DNA from: Roseicyclus persicicus
GTDB lineage: Bacteria; Pseudomonadota; Alphaproteobacteria; Rhodobacterales; Rhodobacteraceae
Length of the DNA stretch: 64,000 nt
Assembly (NCBI RefSeq): GCF_012395815.1
Contig: NZ_JAAZQQ010000002.1
Location: 682,001-746,000 of the forward strand
Reading direction: 5' to 3'
Each line of letters starts with the position of its first letter. The first letter of the stretch is position 1. The translations under genes and the position numbers were made by a program. The notes beneath the pieces were generated by a model. That model made no database searches and had not been told where the DNA came from. It was given only the letters and a program-made list of their open reading frames with translations. Positions 8,161-17,062 of the stretch are shown here, piece by piece.

Positions 8161-9087
8161 TCAGGCCGCCGCGTCGCCGGCGACGCGCTTGCGCAGCGCG
8201 GGGGGCACCAGGCGGGCGGTGCTGATGCGGGGCAGGGGCATCTCGGTGATGATCCGCTCGTCGCCGTAGAACTCGACGTATTCGGCGTAGTTGTCGAAGG
8301 CTTGCCGCCCGACATAGTCGACGAAGGTTTCCGCCGCCGCGCCATTGGCAAGGATGACGTCGTGGTCCTCGGTCTCGATGTGGTAGTAGGTGGCCCGTTC
8401 GGGCGCAGGATCGAAGGCGATCGTGGTGCCGTTCACCAGCGCGCCGGCGTTGATGGCGAGACCGTCGAGGATCAGGGCATGGTCGGCCGTCAGCACGAGG
8501 TCGGTGCGGGGGAGCCCATCGCCCAGCGCACCCGCGGCGACGCGGACGGGGCGGGCGCGGTCACCGGCAAACAGGCCGACCACGGTCTGGCGACCGATCC
8601 ATTTGACGGGGACGGTGCGGCCGTCGGCGGTCAGGATGCGGTCACCGATCTGCAGGGTTTCGACCGGGCGCTCAGCCTGGGGCGTGGCGATCAGTGTGCC
8701 GGCAGCGAAGCAGACGGTCGACGGATTGACGGAGCCATCATCGATATCGCTGGCATTCCACGACGTTCCCGGATCGAAGGTGGCCGGATCGGCGACGTTT
8801 CCCCACAGGGTATATACATTGCCTTGGGGAATGAACGTGACGATGAAGGTTTCGCCGTTGATGAGGACGGTTCCCTGGTAGGCATAGTCAACGGAGGTCC
8901 CTGTCAGCCTCAGGTACTCGTAGAGTTCGAACTGCGTGGGGTCGACGCCTTCGCGGGGTGGGGCGCCGTAATCCAGTTCGTCAGTAAGCACAGGTAAAGG
9001 AGAGGTCGCCGGTTGATTGAGCGTGAAATTCAGGGATCCCGAGCCAGTGCTGCTCTCAAGGACATAATTTGCCGTGAAGGTTGCCAA
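8161..9087 (-). CDS. Hint domain-containing protein (Hint_2 type)
   Basis: A 308-residue protein. Residues 1-120 form a variable N-terminal module without recognised homology. The Hint (hedgehog/intein) autoprocessing domain starts at VCFAAGTLIATP, with the nucleophile Cys126, and has the block-B LTADHALIL (His203). A conserved tail follows (ETFVDYVGRQAFDNYAEYVE ... PPALRKR). No classical signal peptide is seen. Hint domains can cleave the peptide bond before the Cys, which would release the N-terminal module; this is expected from the family, not shown. The N-terminal half is clearly less GC-rich than the Hint half. Related genes lie at 18859 and 43146-46170. Confidence 0.88.
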   Translation of the reverse strand: MATFTANYVLESSTGSGSLNFTLNQPATSPLPVLTDELDYGAPPREGVDPTQFELYEYLRLTGTSVDYAYQGTVLINGETFIVTFIPQGNVYTLWGNVADPATFDPGTSWNASDIDDGSVNPSTVCFAAGTLIATPQAERPVETLQIGDRILTADGRTVPVKWIGRQTVVGLFAGDRARPVRVAAGALGDGLPRTDLVLTADHALILDGLAINAGALVNGTTIAFDPAPERATYYHIETEDHDVILANGAAAETFVDYVGRQAFDNYAEYVEFYGDERIITEMPLPRISTARLVPPALRKRVAGDAAA

Positions 9088-9450
9088 CTAAAGTTGCCTC
9101 GTCCTTGGGCGCGGATAATGCCGGGGTCAATCAATGAACCGTCAGGATAGGCAATGGGATCGCTTCAAGCCAACCTCAAATTGCCAGTGGTGCACGCTTG
9201 ATTGCCCAAGACTGCCGCCACTGGCTATTGCGATGAGAATCTCGGCAGTGGGCCAAGATTTGGGCACAGATTGCGGCTGACCCCGCGAGTTGGGTTGCCT
9301 GCAAGAAACATTTCAGGTTCGAGCAGAGTACGGAATGCGCCCTGTGTTTCAGCCACGAACTGCAGGGCCGCAGAGTTGGGCGCACTCAGTGCACACCGTC
9401 CGGCCGGTGGTGTCTGGAGGTCCGGCCCCGGCGCCCCGTCCGCCCGCCGT
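9088..9450. other. Gap without a recognisable gene
   Basis: About 360 bp between the start of a Hint gene and the end of gatB, on average less GC-rich than the surroundings. Short open frames exist but none has a ribosome site or familiar protein. It may hold the promoter of the Hint gene (minus strand) and decayed sequence. Confidence 0.5.
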
Positions 9451-9475
9451 GAGACCCGGGCCGAGGCCCGGTCTA
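9451..9475 (-). terminator. Hairpin at the end of gatB
   Basis: On the minus strand AGACCGGGCC and GGCCCGGGTCT form a stem with one bulged base and a two-base loop, starting within the gatB TAG stop. No T run follows, so termination would be non-canonical. Confidence 0.4.
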
Positions 9476-10987
9476 CAGCCCCAGTTTCGCCGTGACGATC
9501 TCGTTCACCGCCGCGGGGTTGGCCTTGCCGCCGGTGGCCTTCATCACCTGGCCCACGAACCAGCCCGCCAGCTTGGGGTTGGCGCGGGCCTTTTCCACCT
9601 GCGCGGGGTTGGCGGCGATGATCTCGTCCACCGCGGCCTCGATCGCGCCCATGTCGGTGACCTGCTTCATGCCGCGGGCCTCGACGATGGCGGCGGGGTC
9701 GCCGCCCTCGGTGTAGACGATCTCGAACAGGTCCTTGGCGATCTTGCCCGAGATGTCGCCCGACTTGATGAGCCGGATGATGCCGCCCAGTTGCGCGGGG
9801 CTGACCGGGCTGTCGGTGATCGTGTGCTCTTCCTTCTTCAGCCGGCCGAAGAGCTCGTTGATGACCCAGTTCGCGGCCGCCTTGCCGTCGCCGGCCTCGG
9901 CCACCACGGCCTCGAAGTAATGCGCGGCGTCGAGGTCGGCGGTCAGGACGCTGGCGTCGTAGTCCGACAGCCCGTAGTCGCCGACAAAGCGCGCCTTCTT
10001 GGCGTCGGGAAGTTCCGGCAGGTTGGCCGCGATGTCGTCGACCCAGCCCTGCTCGATCTCGAGCGGCAGCAGGTCGGGGTCGGGGAAGTAGCGGTAGTCG
10101 TGCGCCTCTTCCTTGGACCGCATCGAGCGGGTCTCGTTGCGGTCGGGGTCGTAGAGGCGGGTTTCCTGCACCACCTCGCCGCCGGCCTCCAGGATGGCGA
10201 TCTGGCGCCGCGCCTCGAAGTCGATGGCGGCCTGGATGAACCGCAGCGAGTTCATGTTCTTGATCTCGCAGCGGGTGCCGAGATGGCCGAAATCCTGCGT
10301 CTCCTGGTAGCGCTCGTAGGCGCCCGGACGGCAGACCGACACGTTCACGTCGGCGCGCAGGTTGCCGTTCTGCATGTTGCCGTCGCAGGTGCCGAGGTAG
10401 AGCATGATCTGGCGCAGCTTGGAGACATAGGCCGCGGCCTCCTCGGGCCCGCGGATGTCGGGGCGGCTGACGATCTCCATCAGGGCCACGCCGGTGCGGT
10501 TGAGGTCGACGAAGGACAGGGCCGGGTCCATGTCGTGGATCGACTTGCCGGCGTCCTGTTCCAGGTGGATGCGCTCGATGCGGACCAGCCGGGCGGTGCC
10601 GTCACCCATCTCGACCAGCACCTCGCCCTCGCCCACGATGGGGTGGTAGAGCTGGGAGATCTGGTAGCCCTGCGGCAGGTCGGGGTAGAAGTAGTTCTTG
10701 CGGTCGAAGGCCGAGGTCAGGTTGATCCGCGCCTTGAGGCCAAGGCCGGTGCGCACCGCCTGCGCGACGCAGAATTCGTTGATGACGGGCAGCATCCCGG
10801 GCATCCCGGCGTCCACGAAGGCGACGTTGGAGTTCGGCTCGGCGCCGAAGCGGGTCGAGGCGCCCGAGAACAGCTTGGATTTCGACGAGACCTGGGCATG
10901 GACCTCCATGCCGATCACCAGCTCCCAGTCGTGCTTGGCGCCCGCGATCACCTTGGGTTTCGGGGTCTCGTAGGTCAGGTCGAGCAT
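9473..10987 (-). CDS. gatB: Asp-tRNA(Asn)/Glu-tRNA(Gln) amidotransferase subunit B
   Basis: A 504-residue GatB, the subunit that phosphorylates the misacylated tRNA and directs amidation in the GatCAB complex. Seen are [20 protein letters not shown], the catalytic/metal region [19 protein letters not shown], and [16 protein letters not shown]. The C-terminal YqeY-like tRNA-binding region ends [15 protein letters not shown]. gatA and gatC are not adjacent in this window, so the operon is split or the gene stands alone. Confidence 0.97.
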   Translation of the reverse strand: MLDLTYETPKPKVIAGAKHDWELVIGMEVHAQVSSKSKLFSGASTRFGAEPNSNVAFVDAGMPGMLPVINEFCVAQAVRTGLGLKARINLTSAFDRKNYFYPDLPQGYQISQLYHPIVGEGEVLVEMGDGTARLVRIERIHLEQDAGKSIHDMDPALSFVDLNRTGVALMEIVSRPDIRGPEEAAAYVSKLRQIMLYLGTCDGNMQNGNLRADVNVSVCRPGAYERYQETQDFGHLGTRCEIKNMNSLRFIQAAIDFEARRQIAILEAGGEVVQETRLYDPDRNETRSMRSKEEAHDYRYFPDPDLLPLEIEQGWVDDIAANLPELPDAKKARFVGDYGLSDYDASVLTADLDAAHYFEAVVAEAGDGKAAANWVINELFGRLKKEEHTITDSPVSPAQLGGIIRLIKSGDISGKIAKDLFEIVYTEGGDPAAIVEARGMKQVTDMGAIEAAVDEIIAANPAQVEKARANPKLAGWFVGQVMKATGGKANPAAVNEIVTAKLGL

Positions 10988-11159
10988 CCGTGCCTCCGTT
11001 CGGCTGTTGCCCAGCGTTTAGGTCAGGGGGCGGTGCGGGGCAAGGGGCCGGCATCGGCGGGAACTCGCGCAAAACGGGCGTTTCGCGGCAAGACGGTTGC
11101 CGCCCGCGTCAGCGATCGGGCACGAGGCGCTGTCTGAAACAGCGTTACGAGGCATCCCG

Positions 11160-11768
11160 GTGGGGATTTCGATCAAGCTTGCCGCCGGTGCGGCGCTCTG
11201 TGCGGTGGCCCTGTCGGGCTGCGCGATGCTGCCCAGCATGAGTTCCAGGAACGTCCCCGAGGATGGCTTTGCGATGCGCTGGGACCATGTCCCGGCCTCG
11301 TCCGAGTGGGAACAGGCGGGCTTTGCCGCGCTGGACACCTACGCCGCGGTCCTGCCCGAGATCGTGCCCGCCGACATAGAGGCCTGGTGCCCCGGCTACC
11401 CCGACGCCTCCGAGGAGGAGCGCGCGGCGTTCTGGCTGGGCCTGCTGTCCTCGCTGGCGCGCCACGAGAGCACCTGGAACGAGCAGGCCGTGGGCGGCGG
11501 CGGGCAGTGGTTCGGCCTCGTGCAGATCAGCCCGGCGACGGCGCGGCACTACGGCTGCCAGGCCACCAGCGGCGCGGCGCTGCTGGACGGCGCGGCCAAC
11601 GTGAGCTGCGCGCTGCGGATCTGGTCCGAGACGGTGCCGCGCGACGGCGTCGTGGCGACCGGCACCCGCGGCGTGGCCGCCGACTGGGGGCCGATGCACC
11701 CCAGCCAGGCCCAGAAGCGCGAGGACATCCGCGCCTGGATGCTCGACCAGCCCTATTGCCAAGGCTGA
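11160..11768 (+). CDS. SLT-type lysozyme-fold lipoprotein
   Basis: A 202-residue lytic transglycosylase-like protein. A signal peptide ending in the lipobox LSGC (Cys21) predicts a membrane-anchored periplasmic lipoprotein. The SLT fold is marked by LARHESTWNEQAVGGGGQWF with the catalytic Glu at residue 103, then GLVQISPATAR. A C-terminal VAADWGPM ... EDIRAWMLDQPYC follows. The GTG start at 11160 is preceded by GAGG and puts the signal peptide at the very N-terminus; an upstream ATG at 11097 is less likely. It is followed 78 bp later by a paralogue with the same layout. Confidence 0.85.
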   Translation: MGISIKLAAGAALCAVALSGCAMLPSMSSRNVPEDGFAMRWDHVPASSEWEQAGFAALDTYAAVLPEIVPADIEAWCPGYPDASEEERAAFWLGLLSSLARHESTWNEQAVGGGGQWFGLVQISPATARHYGCQATSGAALLDGAANVSCALRIWSETVPRDGVVATGTRGVAADWGPMHPSQAQKREDIRAWMLDQPYCQG

Positions 11769-11846
11769 GGCACCGCCTGTTTTCCTTGCAATGACGGTTG
11801 CTTGAGGGCAGTCTCCCCCGGTGCGCGTCGCCTGGGGAGGAGCCGC

Positions 11847-12656
11847 ATGCCGCGCGTCCGCGCCGCCTGTCTTGTCATCACGGCCCTAGTCTGGGCCTGG
11901 CTGCCCGGTGCCGCGCCGGCCGACACGACCGCGGCGACCGGGGCGGAGGCCGGGGGCGTCGCCGTGACCGCGGCGCAGATGCGGGTCAGCCCGCGCACCG
12001 TGCCCCTGCCGCGCCCTGCCGGCCTGCCCGGCAGCCACGCCCCCGAGCGCAGCCCGCGCCCGGCCCAGCGCTCCAACTGGGCCATGCCCCGCCTGCACTG
12101 GGACGGCCAGCCGCGCGCGCCCCGCTGGAGCGCGGCGGTGATGGGCGCGCTGCGCAGCCACGGCGCGCCGCTGCTCGACGTGGTGCCGCGCGACATCGCC
12201 GACTGGTGCCCGGCCTACCCGCAGGCCGGCCGCGGCCAGCGCGCGGCCTTCTGGGCCGGGCTGATCTCGGCCTTGGCCTGGCACGAGAGCACCCACCGCC
12301 CGCGCGCGATCGGCGGCGGCGGGCTCTGGTTCGGGCTGGTGCAGATCGCGCCCTCCACCGCCCGCTGGCGGGGCTGCGAGGTGGGCTCGGGCGAGGCGCT
12401 GCTGGACGGGGTGGCGAACCTGCGCTGCGGGGTGCGGATCATGGCCGCGACGGTCCCCCGCGACGGGGTGGTGGCCGAGGGGATGCGCGGGGTCGCGGCC
12501 GACTGGGGCCCGTTCCATTCCAGCCGCAAGCGCGAGGACATGCGCAACTGGGTCCGGTCGCAGGACTACTGCCAGTCGCGCACCCGGCCCGCGATGCGGC
12601 CCGACCGCCCGGCGCCCGACGCGCCGCTCCTGGTCATGGCGGGCAGCCCGCGCTGA
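11847..12656 (+). CDS. SLT-type lysozyme-fold secreted protein (paralogue)
   Basis: A 269-residue paralogue of the preceding gene. A Sec signal peptide ends near residue 25 (LPGAAPA), with no lipobox. After a Pro/Arg-rich linker (residues 30-85) comes the same domain: DVVPRDIADWCPAYP, LAWHESTHRPRAIGGGGLWF with the catalytic Glu147, GLVQIAPSTAR, and a VPRDGVVAEGMRGVAADWG block also found in the first copy. The start has GGGGAGG at a good distance. The pair looks like a tandem duplication, one copy lipid-anchored and the other soluble, acting on peptidoglycan. Confidence 0.85.
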   Translation: MPRVRAACLVITALVWAWLPGAAPADTTAATGAEAGGVAVTAAQMRVSPRTVPLPRPAGLPGSHAPERSPRPAQRSNWAMPRLHWDGQPRAPRWSAAVMGALRSHGAPLLDVVPRDIADWCPAYPQAGRGQRAAFWAGLISALAWHESTHRPRAIGGGGLWFGLVQIAPSTARWRGCEVGSGEALLDGVANLRCGVRIMAATVPRDGVVAEGMRGVAADWGPFHSSRKREDMRNWVRSQDYCQSRTRPAMRPDRPAPDAPLLVMAGSPR

Positions 12657-12660
12657 GGGG

Positions 12661-13071
12661 TCAGCCGGTCCGCACCGGGATGCCGCGTTCGGTCACGGCC
12701 TGGATCAGGGCGAAGGGGTTCGGCGCCACCTCGAAGGGGATGCGGACCTCGCTGCCGTCGCGCAGCACCAGCACGGCCTGGGCGACCTCGCCCCGGTCGG
12801 TGACGCGCAGGTGCGAGATCTCGTCGGCTGCGACGGCCCGGTCGCCCTCGGCGGCCATCACCGTCCACTGCCGCGGCCCCAGCCGCAGCCCGTAGACCGG
12901 CGTCACCGCCAGCTGCGCGACGCTGACCGCCAGCGCCGGCACAAGCAGCAGGAGCACGTAGCCCGAGGCCACCGGCCAGAGCGCCGCGCCGAGGCAGCCG
13001 AGGCCGATGACGGAGAACAGGCTGAGGCCGAGGCTGCCGGGACGGGCGGAGATGAGTCGGGTCTGGTCCAT
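12661..13071 (-). CDS. Small two-helix membrane protein, unknown function
   Basis: A 136-residue protein with two adjacent hydrophobic segments (about residues 15-55) followed by a cytosolic beta-rich half (LGPRQWTVMAAEGDRAVAADEI ... VLVLRDGSEVRIPFE). The layout resembles bacterial PH-like membrane proteins, but no family is certain. It is convergent with the SLT gene, whose stop is 4 bp away. The frame is open far upstream, but the upstream part is antisense to the next gene and low-complexity, so the ATG at 13071 is used. Confidence 0.6.
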   Translation of the reverse strand: MDQTRLISARPGSLGLSLFSVIGLGCLGAALWPVASGYVLLLLVPALAVSVAQLAVTPVYGLRLGPRQWTVMAAEGDRAVAADEISHLRVTDRGEVAQAVLVLRDGSEVRIPFEVAPNPFALIQAVTERGIPVRTG

Positions 13072-13203
13072 GCCCGCGATGAGGCCCGCGGATTGTGCCG
13101 GAATTCGGGCAGGGCCGTGGCCCGGTTTGGACGCGCCCGCCGGCCCGCGCCCGCGACAAGGCCCATGGGCAAGCCCCGCGACCCTTGCTAGGCTCGGGCC
13201 CGC

Positions 13204-13968
13204 ATGCGCGACACGGGGCACATCTTCGAGCGCCCGGCGGAGGCCGGGGTGGTGCGGGGGCGGATCCTCGCCCTCGACCTCGCGCGCGCCGCCGCGCTCC
13301 TGGCCATGGCGGTGTTCCACCTCGCCTTCGACCTCGAGCTGTTCGGCTTCGCGCCCCCCGGCACCACGATGCAGCCCGGCTGGCGCTGGCTCGCCTTCCT
13401 GACCGCGGGCAGCTTCCTGTTCCTCGTCGGCGTCAGCCTCTGGCTGGCGCACGGGCAGGGCATCCGCTGGCGCGGGGTCTGGACGCGCCTTGCCATGATC
13501 GCCGGCGCCGCGGGCGTCATCACGGCGGCGACCTTCGTGGCCATGCCCCACGCCTTCATCTTCTTCGGCATCCTGCACTGCATCGCGGTGGCAAGCCTGC
13601 TGGGCCTGGCCTTCCTGCGCCTGCCCGCGCTCGTGCTGATCGCCCTCGGCCTCGCCGTGCTCTGGCTGCCCCAGTTGGCCCGCTTCGACCTGTTCGACCC
13701 GCCCTGGCTCTGGTGGACCGGCCTGCAGGCGACCGCCGTCCGCTCGGTCGACTACGTGCCGATCTTCCCGTGGTTCGGCCCGGTGCTCCTCGGCCTCGCC
13801 GCCGGCCGGCTGATGAGCCGCGCGGGGCTGTGGGAACGCCTGTCGCGCTGGCAGGCCCCGCCGCTCGCCCGCGCGCTGGCCTGGCCGGGCCGGCACAGCC
13901 TCGCGGTCTACCTGGTCCACCAGCCGGTACTGATCGCGCTGGTGTGGACGGCGGCCCAGCTGCGCTGA
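13204..13968 (+). CDS. DUF1624 / heparan-alpha-glucosaminide N-acetyltransferase-like membrane protein
   Basis: A 254-residue polytopic membrane protein with about seven hydrophobic segments. The N-terminal RILALDLARAAALLAMAVFHLAFDLELFGF and the HCIAVASLLGLAF and WPGRHSLAVYLVHQPVL segments match the family, in which a membrane-buried His (here in MAVFHLAFD) takes part in acetyl transfer from cytosolic acetyl-CoA to an outer sugar. The substrate here is unknown; a cell-envelope glycan is an inference. Confidence 0.82.
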   Translation: MRDTGHIFERPAEAGVVRGRILALDLARAAALLAMAVFHLAFDLELFGFAPPGTTMQPGWRWLAFLTAGSFLFLVGVSLWLAHGQGIRWRGVWTRLAMIAGAAGVITAATFVAMPHAFIFFGILHCIAVASLLGLAFLRLPALVLIALGLAVLWLPQLARFDLFDPPWLWWTGLQATAVRSVDYVPIFPWFGPVLLGLAAGRLMSRAGLWERLSRWQAPPLARALAWPGRHSLAVYLVHQPVLIALVWTAAQLR

Positions 13969-13978
13969 CCTATCCCTT

Positions 13979-13999
13979 CATCTTTCCCCAAATACGCCC
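13979..13999 (-). repeat. Dispersed intergenic element, variant copy 2
   Basis: On the minus strand GGGCGTATTTGGGGAAAGAT followed by G, a diverged form of the AGTATTTGGAAAGCAAAG element, between the convergent DUF1624 and pepN genes. Confidence 0.45.
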
Positions 14000-14026
14000 T
14001 TCGGGGGCAACGCAAGTCAGGGGCGC

Positions 14027-16630
14027 TCAGGCCCCCCGCATCCGCGCCACCATCTCGCCGAGGTCGCGGCTGAGGCCGTCGGCCCCCGCGATCCGGTCAA
14101 GCTCGGCCGAGATCAGCGCCTGCCGGTCGGCGTCGTAGCGGCGCCAGGTCTCGAAGGCCGTCGACATCCGCGCGGCGGTCTGCGGGTTCTTGGCATCCAG
14201 CCGGATCAGCCAGTCGGCGAGGAACCGGTAGCCCGCCCCCGTGGGGTCGTGGAAGCCCGCCGGATTGCCCGCCGTCAGCCCGCCGATGACGGACCGAAAC
14301 CGGTTGGGGTTGGTCCAGTCGAACAGCGGATGCCGCGTCAGCGCCTCGGCGGTCGCCACCGCGGCCTCGGGCGCGGCATGGGCGACCTGCGCCATGAACC
14401 ACTTGTCCATCACCAGCCGGTCGCCCTTCCAGCGGTCGTGGAAACGCCCCGCGACCTCCGTGTCGCCGGCCTCCAGCAGCACGGTGAACGCCGCGATCTC
14501 GTCGGTCATGTTGGTCGCCGCGTCGTAATGCGCCCGGGCGCGGGCCGGCCCCTCGACGCGCGCAAGCAGCGCCAGCGCGGTGTTGCGCAAGGACCGCTTC
14601 GCCGCCTGGCCCGCCTCAGGGCTGTAGGCGGGCCCGGGGTCCATCGCGTCGTAGAGCGCGGCCAGCGGCTCCCGCAGCGCCGCGGCCATCGCGGTCTGCA
14701 TCGCGCGGCGCGTGGCGTGGATCGCGGTCGGGTCGGGCACCAGCCGCGCGTCATGGGCCGCCTGCGCCAGATCGTCCTCGGAGGGCAGGGCAAGGCACAA
14801 GGCCCGGAACGCGGCGTCGAGCCGCTCGTCGGCGAGGAGCCGCCCGAGCGCGTCGAAAAGCGCGGGATCGGGCGCCGCGCCGTCGGTCAGCATCGCCATC
14901 AGCGCCCCGCGCATCAGGCTGCGGCCGGCCTCCCAGCGGTTGAACGGGTCGGGGTCGTGGGCCAGCAGCACCAGCCGGTCCTCGCGGCTCAGCCCCGCGT
15001 CGAGGATCACCGGCGCCGAGAACCCGCGCAGGAGCGAGGGGATCGCACGGTCGGGCACCGGCACGCCGGCCCGCGCCGCCAGCCCGGCCAGGTCGAATTC
15101 CAGCGTGGTCTCGGGCCCGTCCAGCACCGCCAGCGTCTCGGGCAAGAGCTCGGTCCCGTCGGGCGCCAGCAGCCCCATCGCCACCGGGATCACCGCGGGC
15201 TCCTTCAGCGGCTGGCTGGGCGTCGCCGGCACCTCCTGCGCGAGCGTCAGGCGCAGCCGCGCGCCCTCGACCGTCCAGCGGGCGGTGACGCGCGGGGTGC
15301 CGGCCTGGGTGTACCAGCGCTTGAACTGCGACAGGTCGCGGCCGGTCACGTCCTGGAACACCGCCAGCCAGTCCTCGATGGTGCAGGCCTGCCCGTCGTG
15401 GCGGCGGAAATATTCGTCCAGCGCCGCGCGGTAGCCCTGCGCGCCCACCAGCCGGCGCAGCATCCCGATCACCTCGGCGCCCTTCTCGTAGACGGTCGCG
15501 GTGTAGAAATTGTTGATCTCGACATAGCTGTCGGGCCGCACGTTGTGCGCCAGCGGTCCCGCGTCCTCGCGGAACTGGCGCGCGCGCAGCTGCAGCACGT
15601 CCTCGATCCGCTGCACCGCCGCGCTGCGGGTGTCGGCGCTGAACTGCTGGTCGCGGAAGACGGTCAGCCCCTCCTTGAGGCACAGCTGGAACCAGTCGCG
15701 GCAGGTGATCCGGTTGCCGGTCCAGTTGTGGAAATATTCATGCGCGACAATGCTTTCGATGAACTCGTAGTCGCGGTCGGTCGCGGTCTCGGGGCTGGCG
15801 AGCACGTACTTGGAGTTGAAGATGTTCAGCCCCTTGTTCTCCATCGCCCCCATGTTGAAGTCGTCCACGGCCACGATGTTGAACACGTCCAGGTCGTATT
15901 CGCGGCCATAGACCTCCTCGTCCCAGCGCATCGAGCGTTTCAGCGCGTCCATCGCGTAGGCGCATTTGCCCTCGTCGCCGGGGCGGACCCAGACGTTCAG
16001 GTCGACCTGCCGGCCTGACATCGTGGTGAAGCTGTCGGACTGCGCCACCAGCTCGCCCGCGACCAGCGCGAAGAGGTAGGCGGGCTTGGGCCAGGGGTCG
16101 TGCCATTCGGCCCAACCGGGCCCCGAGGCGCCGGGGTTGCCGTTCGACAGCAGGACCGGCAGGTCGCTTTCGATCCGCACGGTGAAGGGGGCCATCACGT
16201 CGGGGCGGTCGGGGTAGAAGGTGATCTTGCGGAAGCCCTCGGCCTCGCACTGGGTGCAGAACATGCCGCCCGAGGTGTAGAGCCCTTCCAGCGCGGTGTT
16301 GTCGGCCGGGTCGATCTCGACCTCGGCCGTCCAGGTGAAGGCGGGGCCGGGCAGGCGCTCGGCCGGCACGGTCAGCCCCTCGGGCGTCAGCAGGTAGTCG
16401 AGCGCGGTCAGCGGCTGGCCGTCGATGGCGCAGGAGATCAGCCGCAGGTTCTCGCCGTCGAGCCGCAGGTTGCCGTCGGCCAGCCCGTCGGGATTCGCCC
16501 GGAACCGGATCGTCGACAGGACGCGGGTGCCCCGCGGCGCCAGCCGGAAGGTCAGCGCCACGCTCTCCACCAGGTGCGAGGGCGGGCGGTGGTCGGCCAG
16601 GCGGATGGCTTGGGGCGCGGCGTCTTTCAT
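14027..16630 (-). CDS. pepN: Aminopeptidase N
   Basis: An 867-residue M1 zinc aminopeptidase that removes N-terminal residues from peptides in the cytoplasm. The exopeptidase motif GAMEN is at 261-265, the zinc motif HEYFH at 297-301 (within VAHEYFHNWTGNR) and the third ligand Glu at 320 (LKEGLTVFRDQQF). N-terminal beta domain, catalytic domain and the helical C-terminal domain (DUF3458) are all present, so it is full length. The ATG at 16630 is chosen with an upstream GAGG; a start 24 bp earlier is possible. Confidence 0.96.
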   Translation of the reverse strand: MKDAAPQAIRLADHRPPSHLVESVALTFRLAPRGTRVLSTIRFRANPDGLADGNLRLDGENLRLISCAIDGQPLTALDYLLTPEGLTVPAERLPGPAFTWTAEVEIDPADNTALEGLYTSGGMFCTQCEAEGFRKITFYPDRPDVMAPFTVRIESDLPVLLSNGNPGASGPGWAEWHDPWPKPAYLFALVAGELVAQSDSFTTMSGRQVDLNVWVRPGDEGKCAYAMDALKRSMRWDEEVYGREYDLDVFNIVAVDDFNMGAMENKGLNIFNSKYVLASPETATDRDYEFIESIVAHEYFHNWTGNRITCRDWFQLCLKEGLTVFRDQQFSADTRSAAVQRIEDVLQLRARQFREDAGPLAHNVRPDSYVEINNFYTATVYEKGAEVIGMLRRLVGAQGYRAALDEYFRRHDGQACTIEDWLAVFQDVTGRDLSQFKRWYTQAGTPRVTARWTVEGARLRLTLAQEVPATPSQPLKEPAVIPVAMGLLAPDGTELLPETLAVLDGPETTLEFDLAGLAARAGVPVPDRAIPSLLRGFSAPVILDAGLSREDRLVLLAHDPDPFNRWEAGRSLMRGALMAMLTDGAAPDPALFDALGRLLADERLDAAFRALCLALPSEDDLAQAAHDARLVPDPTAIHATRRAMQTAMAAALREPLAALYDAMDPGPAYSPEAGQAAKRSLRNTALALLARVEGPARARAHYDAATNMTDEIAAFTVLLEAGDTEVAGRFHDRWKGDRLVMDKWFMAQVAHAAPEAAVATAEALTRHPLFDWTNPNRFRSVIGGLTAGNPAGFHDPTGAGYRFLADWLIRLDAKNPQTAARMSTAFETWRRYDADRQALISAELDRIAGADGLSRDLGEMVARMRGA

Positions 16631-16829
16631 CGGGGACCTCGGGGGGTTGGGCACGCCGGAGGCTAGGGCGGCGCGGCGGGGGCCGCAAGCGGGGCGGCGC
16701 GGTCACATCCGATCACGGACCCGTGAGGTTTCGTTGTGCCGGCGGCGGGGGTGGTTAGGTGGCACCCCTCATGCCGGGGCCCCGCCGGGTTTCGGATCGT
16801 TCGACACGCAAGGCCGAAAGGAGACAGCC

Positions 16830-17009
16830 ATGTCCGCCCCACGCACCAATGTCGAAACGCAGGAACGCCGCCACAAGCCGGTGCTGACCGTGCTGCGCGC
16901 CCTGATCGGGCTGGCGGCGCTGGTCCTGGTGGGCTTCGTCGCGCTGCAGATCGCCGGCAGCGACGAGGTGCCGGAGGAGGGCTTCAGCGCGCCGGCCGCC
17001 ACCGACTGA
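16830..17009 (+). CDS. 59-residue single-span membrane protein
   Basis: A small protein with a basic N-terminus (TQERRHKP), one transmembrane helix (VLRALIGLAALVLVGFVALQ) and a short acidic tail. AAAGGAG lies 7 bp before the ATG. It precedes the photolyase gene by 53 bp on the same strand, but a separate promoter seems to lie between them. Function unknown. Confidence 0.6.
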   Translation: MSAPRTNVETQERRHKPVLTVLRALIGLAALVLVGFVALQIAGSDEVPEEGFSAPAATD

Positions 17010-17027
17010 CGCGGCGCAGACAGGGCT

Positions 17028-17055
17028 TTGACTGCGCCCGCGGGCCTGCTATCTG
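17028..17055 (+). promoter_or_regulatory. Possible sigma70 promoter of the photolyase gene
   Basis: TTGACT (17028-17033), a 16-bp spacer and TATCTG (17050-17055), 8 bp before the ATG. Confidence 0.35.
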
Positions 17056-17062
17056 GCCGCCC

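Noticed and set aside
13072-13920. N-terminal extension of the small membrane protein at 12661
   Set aside because: The extension is antisense to the DUF1624 gene and consists of low-complexity Glu/Arg/Pro sequence.
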